Of a stretch of DNA of 25,428 nt, positions 8,311 through 15,878 are shown one piece after another (the stretch's first letter is position 1; each line of letters begins with the position of its first letter). Made by a program: the position numbers and the translations under genes. The notes below the pieces were generated by a model. The model saw nothing but the letters and a program-made list of their open reading frames with translations. It was not told the origin of the DNA and did no database searches. Source of the stretch: Citromicrobium sp. (GTDB taxonomy: Bacteria; Pseudomonadota; Alphaproteobacteria; Sphingomonadales; Sphingomonadaceae); contig QFNA01000021.1 of assembly GCA_003248395.1 (NCBI GenBank), forward strand, positions 1 to 25,428, written 5' to 3'.

Positions 8311-8893
8311 ATGATGGTGCGGATCGAACAGGTGCTCGACCGGGCGGGGGTGGATGCCCTGCGCGCCGTGATCGACGCGGGCGAATGGGTCGACGGCAAT
8401 GAAACGTCGGGCCACCAGTCGCGCAATGCCAAGCGCAATCGCCAGCTCCGTCAGGGCAGCGATGCAGCGCAAAAGGCCGGGCAGATGGTGGTGGAGGCGC
8501 TGGGCAAGGCGCCGCCGGCTCGACGGCACCGACTTCCGCATCCGCAGCGACCTGTCTGCGACGCTCTTCCTCGCCGATCCCGACAGCTATGACGGCGGCG
8601 AGCTGGTGGTGGAGGACCTCTACGGCGAACACCGCGTCAAACTGCCCGCAGGCGATCTCGTCCTTTATCCCGCCTCCAGCCTCCACCATGTCACCCCGGT
8701 CACTGCGGGCGAGCGGGTCGGCTCGTTCTTCTGGCTGCAGAGCATGGTGCGCGATGCGGGCGAGCGCGAGCAGCTCTACCGGCTCGACCGCACGGTCCGC
8801 ACGCTCAGCGCCGAGCGCGGGGCAGGCGATCCGCAAGTGCTCGAGCTGACCAATCTCTACCACAATCTGATGCGCCGCTGGGCCGACGCCTGA
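8311..8893 (+). pseudogene. piuC: PiuC/YbiX-type Fe(II)/2-oxoglutarate (PKHD) hydroxylase, internally deleted and frameshifted
   Basis: The first frame from ATG 8311 (MMVRIEQVLDRAG... AGEWVDGNETSGHQS... VVEALGKAP) matches the N-terminus of PiuC-like hydroxylases. Near 8510-8530 homology jumps to a second frame reading RSDLSATLFLADPDSYDGGE, LYPASSLHHVTPVT and FFWLQSMVRD, ending YHNLMRRWADA at the TGA 8893. About 35-40 residues between the parts are absent, namely the segment that normally carries NRY...FGxHxDNA with the iron-binding His-x-Asp pair. The distal histidine (SSLHHVTP) remains. The product could not bind iron even if the frame were restored. It lies directly upstream of, and in line with, the TonB-dependent receptor, the usual Fiu-PiuC arrangement. 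Confidence 0.85.
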
Positions 8894-8902
8894 GCGCATT
8901 GT

Positions 8903-8920
8903 GCGGCGTTTTCCCGCCGC
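8903..8920 (+). terminator. Weak hairpin after the piuC-like gene
   Basis: GCGGCG (8903-8908) and CGCCGC (8915-8920) form a perfect six-base stem around a six-base loop ten bases after the stop codon. No T-run follows, so termination is uncertain. Confidence 0.35.
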
Positions 8921-8988
8921 GACTGATGCAACACAGTCCCGCCAGCAAAACAATTCTCCCGTTCTCTCAATGCGATGACTGAATCGCT

Positions 8989-9017
8989 AATGCGAATAGG
9001 TCGCATTTGCATTGACA
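8989..9017 (+). promoter_or_regulatory. Fur-box-like palindrome and promoter of the TonB receptor
   Basis: AATGCGA (8989-8995) and TCGCATT (9001-9007) form a perfect 7-5-7 inverted repeat of 19 bases, the size and character of alphaproteobacterial Fur boxes. A perfect -35 hexamer TTGACA follows at 9012-9017, with CATAGG as a weak -10 after 17 bases. This fits iron repression of the receptor. Confidence 0.65.
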
Positions 9018-9093
9018 CACTTTCCTGCGATCCGCATAGGCGCCCGCACCTTGGCAGGGGCCAAACCATCTTGGACAGGGAGTCTCAACAGTA

Positions 9094-11271
9094 ATGCAAT
9101 TTTCGAAATCCGCCCGCCCCGCAGCGCAGTTCCTTGCGCTGGGTTGTGTCGGTTTCGTCGCCAGCGCGCCTGCGCTGGCCAATGACAGCGCGAACAGCGG
9201 GGCCGATGCCGCCGACAGCCAGCCGTCGATCCTAGTCTCGGGCGAACGGCCCAAGGACCAGACGATGGACGAAGGCACGGCGCCGATCCTCGACACGCCG
9301 CGCACGATCAACGTCGTGACCGAGGAAGTCCTCGAACAGACCGCCTCCTATTCCTTCGAAGAGGCGCTGCGCACCGTCCCCGGCATCACGCTCGGCGCGG
9401 GCGAGGGCGGCACGGCGGCGGCGGACATTCCGCTCATCCGCGGTGTCGATGCCACCGCCGACGTCTTCGTCGATGGCGCGCGCGACATCGGCTCGCAGAC
9501 GCGCGAGACCTTCGCCGTCGAACGGATCGAGGTGTACAAGGGCCCGAGCGGCGCGCTCGGCGGACGCGGCGCGGCGGCGGGTGGGATCAACCTCGTCAGC
9601 AAGACTGCGCGGGCGGGCAATTTTGCCTCCGCTACCGCCTCGGTCGGTACCTCCGACCTTTTTCGTCTCACCGCCGACGTCAATCGCCAGCTAGGCGACC
9701 GGCTTGCCGTGCGCCTCGTCGGCCTGTTCCACGATTCCGAAACGCCAGGGCGCGACGGCGTGCATGACGATCGTTGGGGGATTTCCCCCTCGATCGCTTT
9801 TGGCGTGGGCACCGACACCGTCGCCAGCCTGACGCATTACCACTTCGAATCGGATGCCATGCCCGATTACGGTATCCCGCTGACCTCGCGCGGCCAGCTG
9901 CCCGGCGGCCTCCGCGTTCCGGCTGACACCGACTACGACAATTTCTACGGTCTCCATGCGCGCGATTTCCAGGATACGCGGGTCGACACCACCACTTTCC
10001 AGTTCGATCACGACATGGGCAACGGCTGGGCCGCTTCCGCCCTGTTGCGCTATTCGGATTCGGACATGGACTACATCGTCACCAACCCCGACGATAGCGC
10101 GGGCAATGTCGTCGACGGCGAGGTCTGGCGCGCGACCAAGAGCCGCAATTCGAACACGCAGAGCATGAGCGCGAACGCCAATCTTTCGGGCGAATTCGCC
10201 ACCGGATCGCTGGTCCACAATCTCTCCATCGGCGCCGAATTCGCCTGGGCCGATACCTTCAATCGTGCCTATTCGGTCGATACGGGCGATCGCAACTGTC
10301 CGGCCGAATCCTTCGCCAATTTCAATTGCACCAGTCTCGCCGATCCCGATCCGTCGGACCCGTGGAACGGCACGATCACGCCATCGGCCTCGCCCGCCAC
10401 GGCAGAGGCGGAGGATATCAGCTTCTACCTGTTCGATTCGGTGACCATCGTGCCGCAACTGATCGTCAACGGCGGCATTCGCTACACCGATTATCGCGCC
10501 AGCGGGGCGGGCACCAGCCGCGGGCGACCCTTCAGCGGCACGGTCGAAACCGACTTCGTCAGCTGGCAGGCAGGCGCCGTGTTCAAGCCCGTGCCCACGG
10601 TCAGCATCTACGCCTCCTATGCCAATGCCAAGAACCCGCCGGGCACCGATGTCGGCGCCGGTTCGGGTAACATCGCAATCACCAACGATACCTATTCGCC
10701 GCAGGAAACCGAGAATTACGAGGCCGGGGTCAAGGCCGACCTGATGGGCGGCGCAATGCAGTTATCGGGCGCGGTGTTCCAGATCGACCGCGGCAACATC
10801 ATCGATACCGATGCGCTGGGCGAGGTGACCGACATCATCGATGCCGCGCGCATCCGCGGCTTCGAACTCGGCGTCACCGGGCGCGCGGGTCCGCTCTCGC
10901 TGTTCGGCGGCTATGCCTATATCGACAGCGAGCTGCGCGACGACAGCGAAAACGAAGGCAAGGCGCTGCCCAATACGGCAAAGCACAACCTCTCGCTCAC
11001 TGCCAATGTCGAGGTCACGCCGCAGTTCAGCTTCGGTGGCGGCGCCTATCACCAGTCGAAACGCTATGCCGACGCGGCGAACCTGATCTCGGCCGACGGC
11101 TACGTCCGCTTCGATGCCTATGCCGCGTTCGAGGTGAACGACAACATCGGCCTGCGCCTCAACGTCAAGAATGTCGGCGACGAACGCTACGTGACCAAGC
11201 TGCGCAACCCGCACTTCGCCGTGCCCTCGAACGGCCGCCAGGCGGTGCTCAGCGTCAACATGCGTTACTGA
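9094..11271 (+). CDS. TonB-dependent siderophore receptor (Fiu/catecholate type)
   Basis: The protein has 725 residues. A signal peptide covers about 1-29 (cleavage after APALA). A TonB-box-like strand follows (SILVSGERP), then the plug domain at roughly 60-170 (DTPRTINVVTEEVLEQ, RTVPGITLGAGEGG, IPLIRGVDA, VERIEVYKGPSGALGG, GGINLVSK), then a 22-strand barrel to the C-terminal VLSVNMRY. The wording of the plug (DTPRTINVV, ERIEVYKGP) is that of the siderophore subfamily, and the adjacent piuC-like gene points to a catecholate receptor of the Fiu kind. It acts in the outer membrane, driven by TonB-ExbB-ExbD. GGGAG lies 11 bases before the ATG. The gene is intact, has its own Fur-type promoter and ends at a strong terminator. 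Confidence 0.93.
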   Translation: MQFSKSARPAAQFLALGCVGFVASAPALANDSANSGADAADSQPSILVSGERPKDQTMDEGTAPILDTPRTINVVTEEVLEQTASYSFEEALRTVPGITLGAGEGGTAAADIPLIRGVDATADVFVDGARDIGSQTRETFAVERIEVYKGPSGALGGRGAAAGGINLVSKTARAGNFASATASVGTSDLFRLTADVNRQLGDRLAVRLVGLFHDSETPGRDGVHDDRWGISPSIAFGVGTDTVASLTHYHFESDAMPDYGIPLTSRGQLPGGLRVPADTDYDNFYGLHARDFQDTRVDTTTFQFDHDMGNGWAASALLRYSDSDMDYIVTNPDDSAGNVVDGEVWRATKSRNSNTQSMSANANLSGEFATGSLVHNLSIGAEFAWADTFNRAYSVDTGDRNCPAESFANFNCTSLADPDPSDPWNGTITPSASPATAEAEDISFYLFDSVTIVPQLIVNGGIRYTDYRASGAGTSRGRPFSGTVETDFVSWQAGAVFKPVPTVSIYASYANAKNPPGTDVGAGSGNIAITNDTYSPQETENYEAGVKADLMGGAMQLSGAVFQIDRGNIIDTDALGEVTDIIDAARIRGFELGVTGRAGPLSLFGGYAYIDSELRDDSENEGKALPNTAKHNLSLTANVEVTPQFSFGGGAYHQSKRYADAANLISADGYVRFDAYAAFEVNDNIGLRLNVKNVGDERYVTKLRNPHFAVPSNGRQAVLSVNMRY

Positions 11272-11300
11272 TTTTCCGGAAACCCTCCCGGAGAACGACC

Positions 11301-11332
11301 AGGCGGTGCGGTGTCCCCCGCGCCGCCTTTTT
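11301..11332 (+). terminator. Rho-independent terminator of the receptor gene
   Basis: AGGCGG-T-GCGG pairs with CCGC-G-CCGCCT (one T-G wobble) around a short loop and is followed by TTTTT at 11328-11332, 30 bases after the receptor stop. Confidence 0.85.
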
Positions 11333-11353
11333 CGTGCCTGCGGCAAACCGCTC

Positions 11354-11398
11354 TTGACAGCGAAGTAACCCGAAGGTTACATGTAACCTGTAAGTTAC
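11354..11398 (+). promoter_or_regulatory. Promoter with two tandem 16-bp palindromic operators
   Basis: A perfect -35 TTGACA (11354-11359) is followed by GTAACC-CGAA-GGTTAC (11365-11380, perfect palindrome) and a second copy GTAACC-TGTA-AGTTAC (11383-11398, one mismatched pair). The copies are 18 bases apart and cover the expected -10 region and start site. This is the arrangement expected of a repressor's operator, most simply the Xre protein encoded second in the operon. Confidence 0.7.
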
Positions 11399-11422
11399 AA
11401 ACCCGCTTGACCGGAGAGCCCC

Positions 11423-11863
11423 ATGGCAGACGATTTCGAAACCGCCGACACCTTCGCGCAGAACCGCATGCGCATGGCGCCCTTCCTCGGGCTGCTCATA
11501 CTCCTGGTCCAGCAGGGCACGCTCTATGCCTGGGACTGGGGCAGCGACTCGCTCGTGCAGATCCTGCTCAACGTCGGCTTCACGCTGGTGATGCTCGCGC
11601 TCTTGCTCACCGGGGGCGGCTGGTTCCTGTCGCGGCGGGCGCGGGCGCTCGCCAATGACGAGGTAACGCAGGCCCATCGCAATCGTGGCATCCGAATCGG
11701 CTTTGCCACGGCGATCGTCACCGCGTGCCTCGTCTTCTCGGTCTCGCCGTTCGATCCGCTCCATGCGCAGCGCGCGGCGAACATCATCGTCAGCATGGGG
11801 CTGGGCATGGCCTTCCTGACCTACGGCCTTGCAGAGAGGATGACCGATGCCTCCGACGCTTGA
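11423..11863 (+). CDS. Four-helix integral membrane protein, Xre-partner
   Basis: The protein has 146 residues with four predicted membrane helices at about 17-35, 45-68, 88-109 and 117-139, separated by short loops; a basic loop (SRRARALANDEVTQAHRNRG) joins helices 2 and 3. GGAGAG precedes the ATG by four bases. Its last codons overlap the Xre gene by 17 bases, so the two are translated from one message. Small membrane proteins paired with a Cro/CI-like Xre protein of about 70 residues are widespread, but their function is not established. The membrane protein could be the sensor that controls the regulator, or simply its target. No enzyme motif is visible. Confidence 0.85.
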   Translation: MADDFETADTFAQNRMRMAPFLGLLILLVQQGTLYAWDWGSDSLVQILLNVGFTLVMLALLLTGGGWFLSRRARALANDEVTQAHRNRGIRIGFATAIVTACLVFSVSPFDPLHAQRAANIIVSMGLGMAFLTYGLAERMTDASDA

Positions 11864-12062
11864 GAACACCGTGCGCCGCCACCGCGAGGGGCGCGGGTGG
11901 ACCCAGGCGCAACTGGCCGAGACGATGGGCGTCAGCCGCAAGACGGTGAACACGGTCGAAAATGCCGTCTTCGCCCCCTCGGTCGTGGTCGCCCTCAAAT
12001 TCGCCGCTGCCCTCGGCCAGCCGGTGGAAGAGCTGTTCCGGCTGGGCGAGGAGGCGGACTAG
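11847..12062 (+). CDS. Small Xre-family (Cro/CI-type) DNA-binding regulator
   Basis: The protein has 71 residues and is nearly all helix-turn-helix domain: VRRHREGRGWTQAQLAETMG (first helices), VSRKTVNTVENAVFAPSVVV (recognition helix and following turn), then ALKFAAALGQPVEELFRL. This is the YozG-like class of minimal Xre proteins that end just after the domain. The ATG at 11847 is preceded by GAGAGGA and lies within the end of the membrane protein gene. It probably binds as a dimer to the tandem GTAACC palindromes at 11365-11398 and represses its own operon; that pairing is inferred from position and symmetry. Confidence 0.9.
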   Translation: MPPTLENTVRRHREGRGWTQAQLAETMGVSRKTVNTVENAVFAPSVVVALKFAAALGQPVEELFRLGEEAD

Positions 12063-12238
12063 ACGGGCCTCCGGCTGCGCCCCTTTTACCAACACGCCAG
12101 CGCGCTCGAAGCCAACACCGTCATCGAAGCGCTCGGCCCGGTCTCTTACGACAGCTGACCGCTCGGCGGCTCACCGGGGATGCGGGTCAGGCGGGCGCTC
12201 AACTGCAGGCTAGCGCAGCGCGTTCGTCAACGGCCCGG
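12063..12238 (+). other. Gap with a possible coding remnant in frame after the Xre stop
   Basis: The 31 codons directly after the Xre TAG stay open in the same frame to a TGA near 12158, and read like protein (RPFYQHASALEANTVIEALG). They have no start codon or homologue that I recognise. The rest of the gap shows nothing. This may be a leftover of a deleted gene or chance. Confidence 0.3.
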
Positions 12239-13468
12239 TTATCGGTCATTGAATTGGTCGATACATGCGTCCCGCAGCTCGGTGCCGATGCGGCCACGTC
12301 GCTCCTTGCGGGCCATGCATGCGATAACCTCGTCCCATGCTGCGTCGTATGACAGTGATCTGGCTACAGCATAATCGAGCACCCGATCCGGATAAGGCAA
12401 TGCGAACAGCCGCAAGGACTGCGGATTTCCCACATTCACGATTTCGCCTTCGCCGCATAGCTTGCGCAAGCTTCGCACCGCTTGCCAATCCGGGCTGATC
12501 TGGTTGGGTCCGCCCCAAGCGCCGACTTCGCCGATGCGATAACGTGTCTCCTTGCCCTCGACTGCAATGTATCCTTCCCTATCCCTGGTCAGCTGCACAT
12601 CATAACCGAACAGGACCAGCGGGCCCTTCTGCCCATTCTTCCCCATCAGGCGAAAACAGCCATCGTCGACTTGAATGGTGCCGATCGTCAGGGCCGTAAG
12701 CTGGATTATCCGCTGCGTTGGCTCGCGGATGAATGCTCGCACCTGCCTTTCGAGCGATGGGTCCCCAAATGCCGGCGGCTGCTCGGCCGCAAAGGTGAAG
12801 CGTACCTCGTCATTCCAGGGCCAGCCCTTTTCGGCGGCCAAAGCGCGGAATTCAGACTCGGTGATGCCGACGTCTATTTCGAGCAGACCGGTAGTCGGGT
12901 CGCCCGCTATGCCCCACGCGATACCGGTCGGCTCGAGCCTGTCTATCCAGACCTGGCTCCGTGCCTGCATCGCAGATTCGGAAAAACCGCCTTGGCGGGG
13001 AAAGATGCGGCTGTCGCTTGTATAGCGCGCAAGCGTGGCAGCGGCGTCCTTGCGGAACCATACCTCGGCACCGCGAGGTGGCGATGGAAAGTCCGCGACC
13101 GTCTCATCCCTGACTATACGCAGCAGTACGAAATTGTCTGGCTCGGCAGTGGGCAAGAGTTCGGCAAGTCGATGGATTTCATCCTGAAAGTCCGCAGGAC
13201 CGTTAGCCATCTCCCAGGCTCTCGCACGTTCTTCTTCGCTGCCTGTGGTGGTTATGCGTGCGAAGCTGTCGATCGTTTGCGGTTGGGGAGGCGGGTCCTC
13301 TGGCCACGCCGTTGGAGGCGCGGACCGGATGGATAGGAAGTTCGAATCGTCTGACGCGGAAGTCGTGCCCGGTGATTGCATTGATCCGGCGGCACATCCG
13401 GACAGCAGGACAAGGGCCGGCAGCGCAAGAATGGCAATCAGGCCGCGGTTTACTTTTCTCCGGTTCAC
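12239..13468 (-). CDS. Lipoprotein with C-terminal two-cysteine domain (paralogue of the 17332-18522 protein)
   Basis: The GTG at 13468 is preferred over the ATG at 13516 because it gives a normal lipoprotein signal (VNRRKVNRGLIAILALPALV, lipobox LLSGC, Cys25); its GAGG is only two bases away, so the start is tentative. The protein then has 409 residues. The middle part (EVWFRKDAAATLARYTSDSR ... WIDRLEPTGIAWGI ... ITESEFRALAAEKGWPWNDE) aligns by eye with residues about 110-215 of the 17332-18522 protein. The C-terminal domain runs from VDDGCFRLM through LFGYDVQLTRDREGYIAVEG and YRIGEVGAWGG to LRKLCGEGE, and its two cysteines are shared with that protein and with 16889-17335. Function is unknown; it should sit in the periplasm, anchored to a membrane. 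Confidence 0.85.
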   Translation of the reverse strand: MNRRKVNRGLIAILALPALVLLSGCAAGSMQSPGTTSASDDSNFLSIRSAPPTAWPEDPPPQPQTIDSFARITTTGSEEERARAWEMANGPADFQDEIHRLAELLPTAEPDNFVLLRIVRDETVADFPSPPRGAEVWFRKDAAATLARYTSDSRIFPRQGGFSESAMQARSQVWIDRLEPTGIAWGIAGDPTTGLLEIDVGITESEFRALAAEKGWPWNDEVRFTFAAEQPPAFGDPSLERQVRAFIREPTQRIIQLTALTIGTIQVDDGCFRLMGKNGQKGPLVLFGYDVQLTRDREGYIAVEGKETRYRIGEVGAWGGPNQISPDWQAVRSLRKLCGEGEIVNVGNPQSLRLFALPYPDRVLDYAVARSLSYDAAWDEVIACMARKERRGRIGTELRDACIDQFNDR

Positions 13469-13591
13469 GTCCTCACACTTACCATGGCGTGAAGGATCGA
13501 CCCACTGGAATTCCATCCTTTATTTCGGATATCCCAATCGTGGCCGCGCTCTTCAACCTGTCGGGCAGGCAACCGTCCGCCACCCCGGTCG

Positions 13592-15013
13592 CTATCCCGC
13601 ATCGACGCGGAAAACCTCGCCATCCGCGTCGAGGATGTAGAGCGTTCCGGCTTTGTCGGCGGCGATCTCGACGACGCTGTCCAGCGTCCCGGCGTCGGGC
13701 TCGAAATCCGCGGTCCGCCATTCGATCGCGGCGGCTCCCCTGGTCGCCGTGCCGTCGATCTCGCCCTTGGGAATCGAGAAGATCGATCCGTTCCGGTCGG
13801 CGAAGACCAAATGGCCCGCAATGCCCGGAATGGCGCCAGCATAGACCGCTCCCATCACGATGCCGGTTCCCGCCTTGCGCTCCTGTCCATAAGGATAGGC
13901 CAGCACCGGCGTGTCGAGCTCGGCCGGGCCGCCCTCTCGCATTCGTTTCGTTCCCTCGAAGAACGGCCAGCCGAAATTGAGCTGTTTCATCCCCCAGTCG
14001 AAGGCGAAGAGATTGATCTCCTGTTCGGCGGACCCGCCCTGATCGGCAAACAGGATATTGCCGTCGAGTTGCGCAAACCCGCCGGGCTGGCGCACGCCCA
14101 GCCCCAGTTCCGTCGCGCATATCGCCCGCACCGATGCGCCGCAATAGGCTTCAAAGTGGAACAGATTGCCCAGATTCTGCTCGGGATTGTTCGTCGCCTG
14201 CGCATAGTTCCCGTCCGGATCGCCCAGACTTGCAAAGGCGTAATTGTCGTTGCTGATGAACAGGCGGCCTTCGACGGCGTCGTTCGCTCCAAGGCTGACG
14301 GTCCCCTCCGAAATGCCATTTACCCGCAGGATATGGATGCCCACGCTGTTTTGGACGAGCGCCCAGGGTCCCGACCAAAAATTGCCTCCTCCACCCCATG
14401 CGAAATCCAGCAGGCGCCTGACCCCGTACTCTACCGGAAACAGCAGCGCGGACGCCGGTGCCGGATCGCCGGCGCGGCGGCTGCCTGCAAAGCGCACATA
14501 GGTAACGTTTTCCAGTCCGACCGCCATTTCATCATCGCTCTCGAGCGTTCCGGCGATGCCGACAGGATCGACCAGCCCGGTCAGGATCCGCGTCACGCGA
14601 ATGCCCTCGCGCTGGTTGGTCACGCTCACAGTGATGCTCGTGCGCGCGCTGCCGCCGCGCCCGTCGCTCGCCTGCGCCACGACGGAATAGCTGTTGTCGC
14701 CATTGCCATCGGCAAACAGGTCGTAATTGGGCGGCGCCTTGAAGGTGACCGCGCCGCCGCCCCCGATCGCGAAGAAGGCGGCGTCGTCGCCCGTCAGCGT
14801 CAGCGACACCGGGTCGCCGTCTGGATCGCTAGCCGACAGGGTGAACACCGCCCCGCTCGAATTTTCCGCGACCGATACCGCCGTCGCGCTGGGCGTCAGC
14901 ACCGGCGCGCGATTGCTGGGCGAGGGTGCGGGAGAGGACGATCCCCCACCGCCGCAAGCGGCCATCGAACAGGCGAAAACGACCGCAACGACGGATGAAA
15001 ACTGCGACCCCAT
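13592..15013 (-). CDS. Lipoprotein with cadherin-like domain and sugar-dehydrogenase-type beta-propeller
   Basis: The protein has 473 residues from the ATG at 15013, preceded by GGGAGGGG; the frame opening at 15079 would add 22 residues before the signal. The lipobox is MAAC (Cys20), followed by a Gly/Ser linker. Residues about 35-130 form a cadherin/Ig-like domain (SVAENSSGAVFTLSASDPDG, YSVVAQASDGRGGSA). Residues about 133-473 resemble the PQQ-dependent sugar dehydrogenase/HHIP-type beta-propeller: GLVDPVGIAG, GVRQPGGFAQLDGNILFADQ, QEINLFAFDWGMKQLNFGWP, VYAGAIPGIAGHLVFADRNG. I do not see enough of the active site to say it binds PQQ, so it may be only a propeller scaffold. It lies downstream of the Crp/Fnr gene on the same strand, with its own promoter. 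Confidence 0.82.
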   Translation of the reverse strand: MGSQFSSVVAVVFACSMAACGGGGSSSPAPSPSNRAPVLTPSATAVSVAENSSGAVFTLSASDPDGDPVSLTLTGDDAAFFAIGGGGAVTFKAPPNYDLFADGNGDNSYSVVAQASDGRGGSARTSITVSVTNQREGIRVTRILTGLVDPVGIAGTLESDDEMAVGLENVTYVRFAGSRRAGDPAPASALLFPVEYGVRRLLDFAWGGGGNFWSGPWALVQNSVGIHILRVNGISEGTVSLGANDAVEGRLFISNDNYAFASLGDPDGNYAQATNNPEQNLGNLFHFEAYCGASVRAICATELGLGVRQPGGFAQLDGNILFADQGGSAEQEINLFAFDWGMKQLNFGWPFFEGTKRMREGGPAELDTPVLAYPYGQERKAGTGIVMGAVYAGAIPGIAGHLVFADRNGSIFSIPKGEIDGTATRGAAAIEWRTADFEPDAGTLDSVVEIAADKAGTLYILDADGEVFRVDAG

Positions 15014-15040
15014 GAACCCCTCCCAAAGGTTGAGCCGCCG

Positions 15041-15078
15041 ACTATAAATCACGCCCGCAATTGCACAATACAATTGCA
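15041..15078 (-). promoter_or_regulatory. Promoter with two CAATTGCA direct repeats before the beta-propeller gene
   Basis: On the minus strand a -10-like TATAGT (15046-15041) follows TTGTGC (15068-15063) after 16 bases. CAATTGCA occurs at 15058-15065 and again at 15071-15078, a 13-base period overlapping the -35. The repeats could be an activator or repressor site. Confidence 0.45.
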
Positions 15079-15111
15079 TTGCCGCCAGGTGATTGCGCGC
15101 CCGCTACATCC

Positions 15112-15789
15112 TCACTCCATCGCCAGCAGGCGAAGCCCGTCGGGATCGCGCAGGTGCAGCTTGCCGTAACCGCGTGCCACCAGGCCGCGCCGCTCCAGCT
15201 CCTTCAGCGCGGCATTCGCAGTGGCGCGGGTTACGCCCAGCAGCTCCGCCAGTTCCTGCTGCGTCGCGCCGACCTCGTGGCTGTCGCCGGCCATCGTGCC
15301 GAGCAGCCCGGCCATGCGCGCCGGATTGGTGCCGCGCCGCAGCCCGGCGAGCAGCCCCAGCGTATCCTGCAACTGCTCGGACAATGCGCCCAGCAGTGCG
15401 CGCGTGGAGGCGGGATAATTACCCAGCGCCGACAAAAACGGCCGCGCCGCGATCAACCGCAGGCTGCTCTGGCCGCGCGACACCGCATCGACGATCCGCG
15501 GCTTGCCCGAAAACACCGCCAGCTCGCCATAGGAATCGCCCGGGCCCAGCCGCGCGACTGCGCGGAAGTCGCCGTCGGGGAGGAATTGCCCAACCATAAC
15601 CGCGCCGCTTTCGATCAGCCAGAATTCGTCCGCCCGGTCGCCGCGCTGCTGGATGATCTGGCCGTCGGCGAAATGGCGCAGCGGCGCGGTCCGCACCAGA
15701 TGCGCCTGCAGCGCCGGGTCGAGCGCCTCGAACAGCATCGGCGTATTGGCCGATCGCCGCGTTGCCGAAGAATGTAAAACATTGGACAT
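15112..15789 (-). CDS. Crp/Fnr family transcriptional regulator
   Basis: The protein has 225 residues from the ATG at 15789, with GAAGAGAG just upstream; the longer frame to 15888 would overlap the divergent gene's start. Residues about 18-125 form a cyclic-nucleotide-type beta-roll (GQIIQQRGDRADEFWLIESG, GPGDSYGELAVFSGKPR). Residues about 150-225 hold a winged helix with the recognition motif TQQELAELLGVTRATANAAL. There is no Fnr-type N-terminal cysteine cluster, and the Arg-Ser-x-Ala-like pocket of Crp is replaced (SGKPRIVDAVS), so an effector other than cAMP is possible. It is divergent from the sterol desaturase gene, with a perfect palindrome between them, and probably controls one or both. 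Confidence 0.92.
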   Translation of the reverse strand: MSNVLHSSATRRSANTPMLFEALDPALQAHLVRTAPLRHFADGQIIQQRGDRADEFWLIESGAVMVGQFLPDGDFRAVARLGPGDSYGELAVFSGKPRIVDAVSRGQSSLRLIAARPFLSALGNYPASTRALLGALSEQLQDTLGLLAGLRRGTNPARMAGLLGTMAGDSHEVGATQQELAELLGVTRATANAALKELERRGLVARGYGKLHLRDPDGLRLLAME

Positions 15790-15800
15790 TCTCTCTTCGC

Positions 15801-15813
15801 GATAGAGTCTATC
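15801..15813. promoter_or_regulatory. Perfect palindrome between the Crp-like gene and desaturase gene
   Basis: GATAGA-G-TCTATC is a perfect 6-1-6 inverted repeat, 11 bases from the crp-like start and 65 bases from the desaturase start. A homodimeric regulator such as the adjacent Crp-like protein is the natural candidate ligand, though the sequence is not the classical TGTGA-N6-TCACA. Confidence 0.45.
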
Positions 15814-15878
15814 ACCGCTGGCGACAAGAGAATCGCGCCAGGCGATCCATGTCCCGGGCGTCAGCGGAGAGAGTGACC

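Noticed and set aside
800..8530. CGACGG-like bases close to three of the four breakpoints as a common deletion signal
   Set aside because: This hexamer is common in such GC-rich DNA; without the missing sequence, microhomology cannot be judged.
13811..14998. 395-codon plus-strand frame opposite the beta-propeller gene
   Set aside because: Shadow of a GC-rich gene; no domain and no signal.
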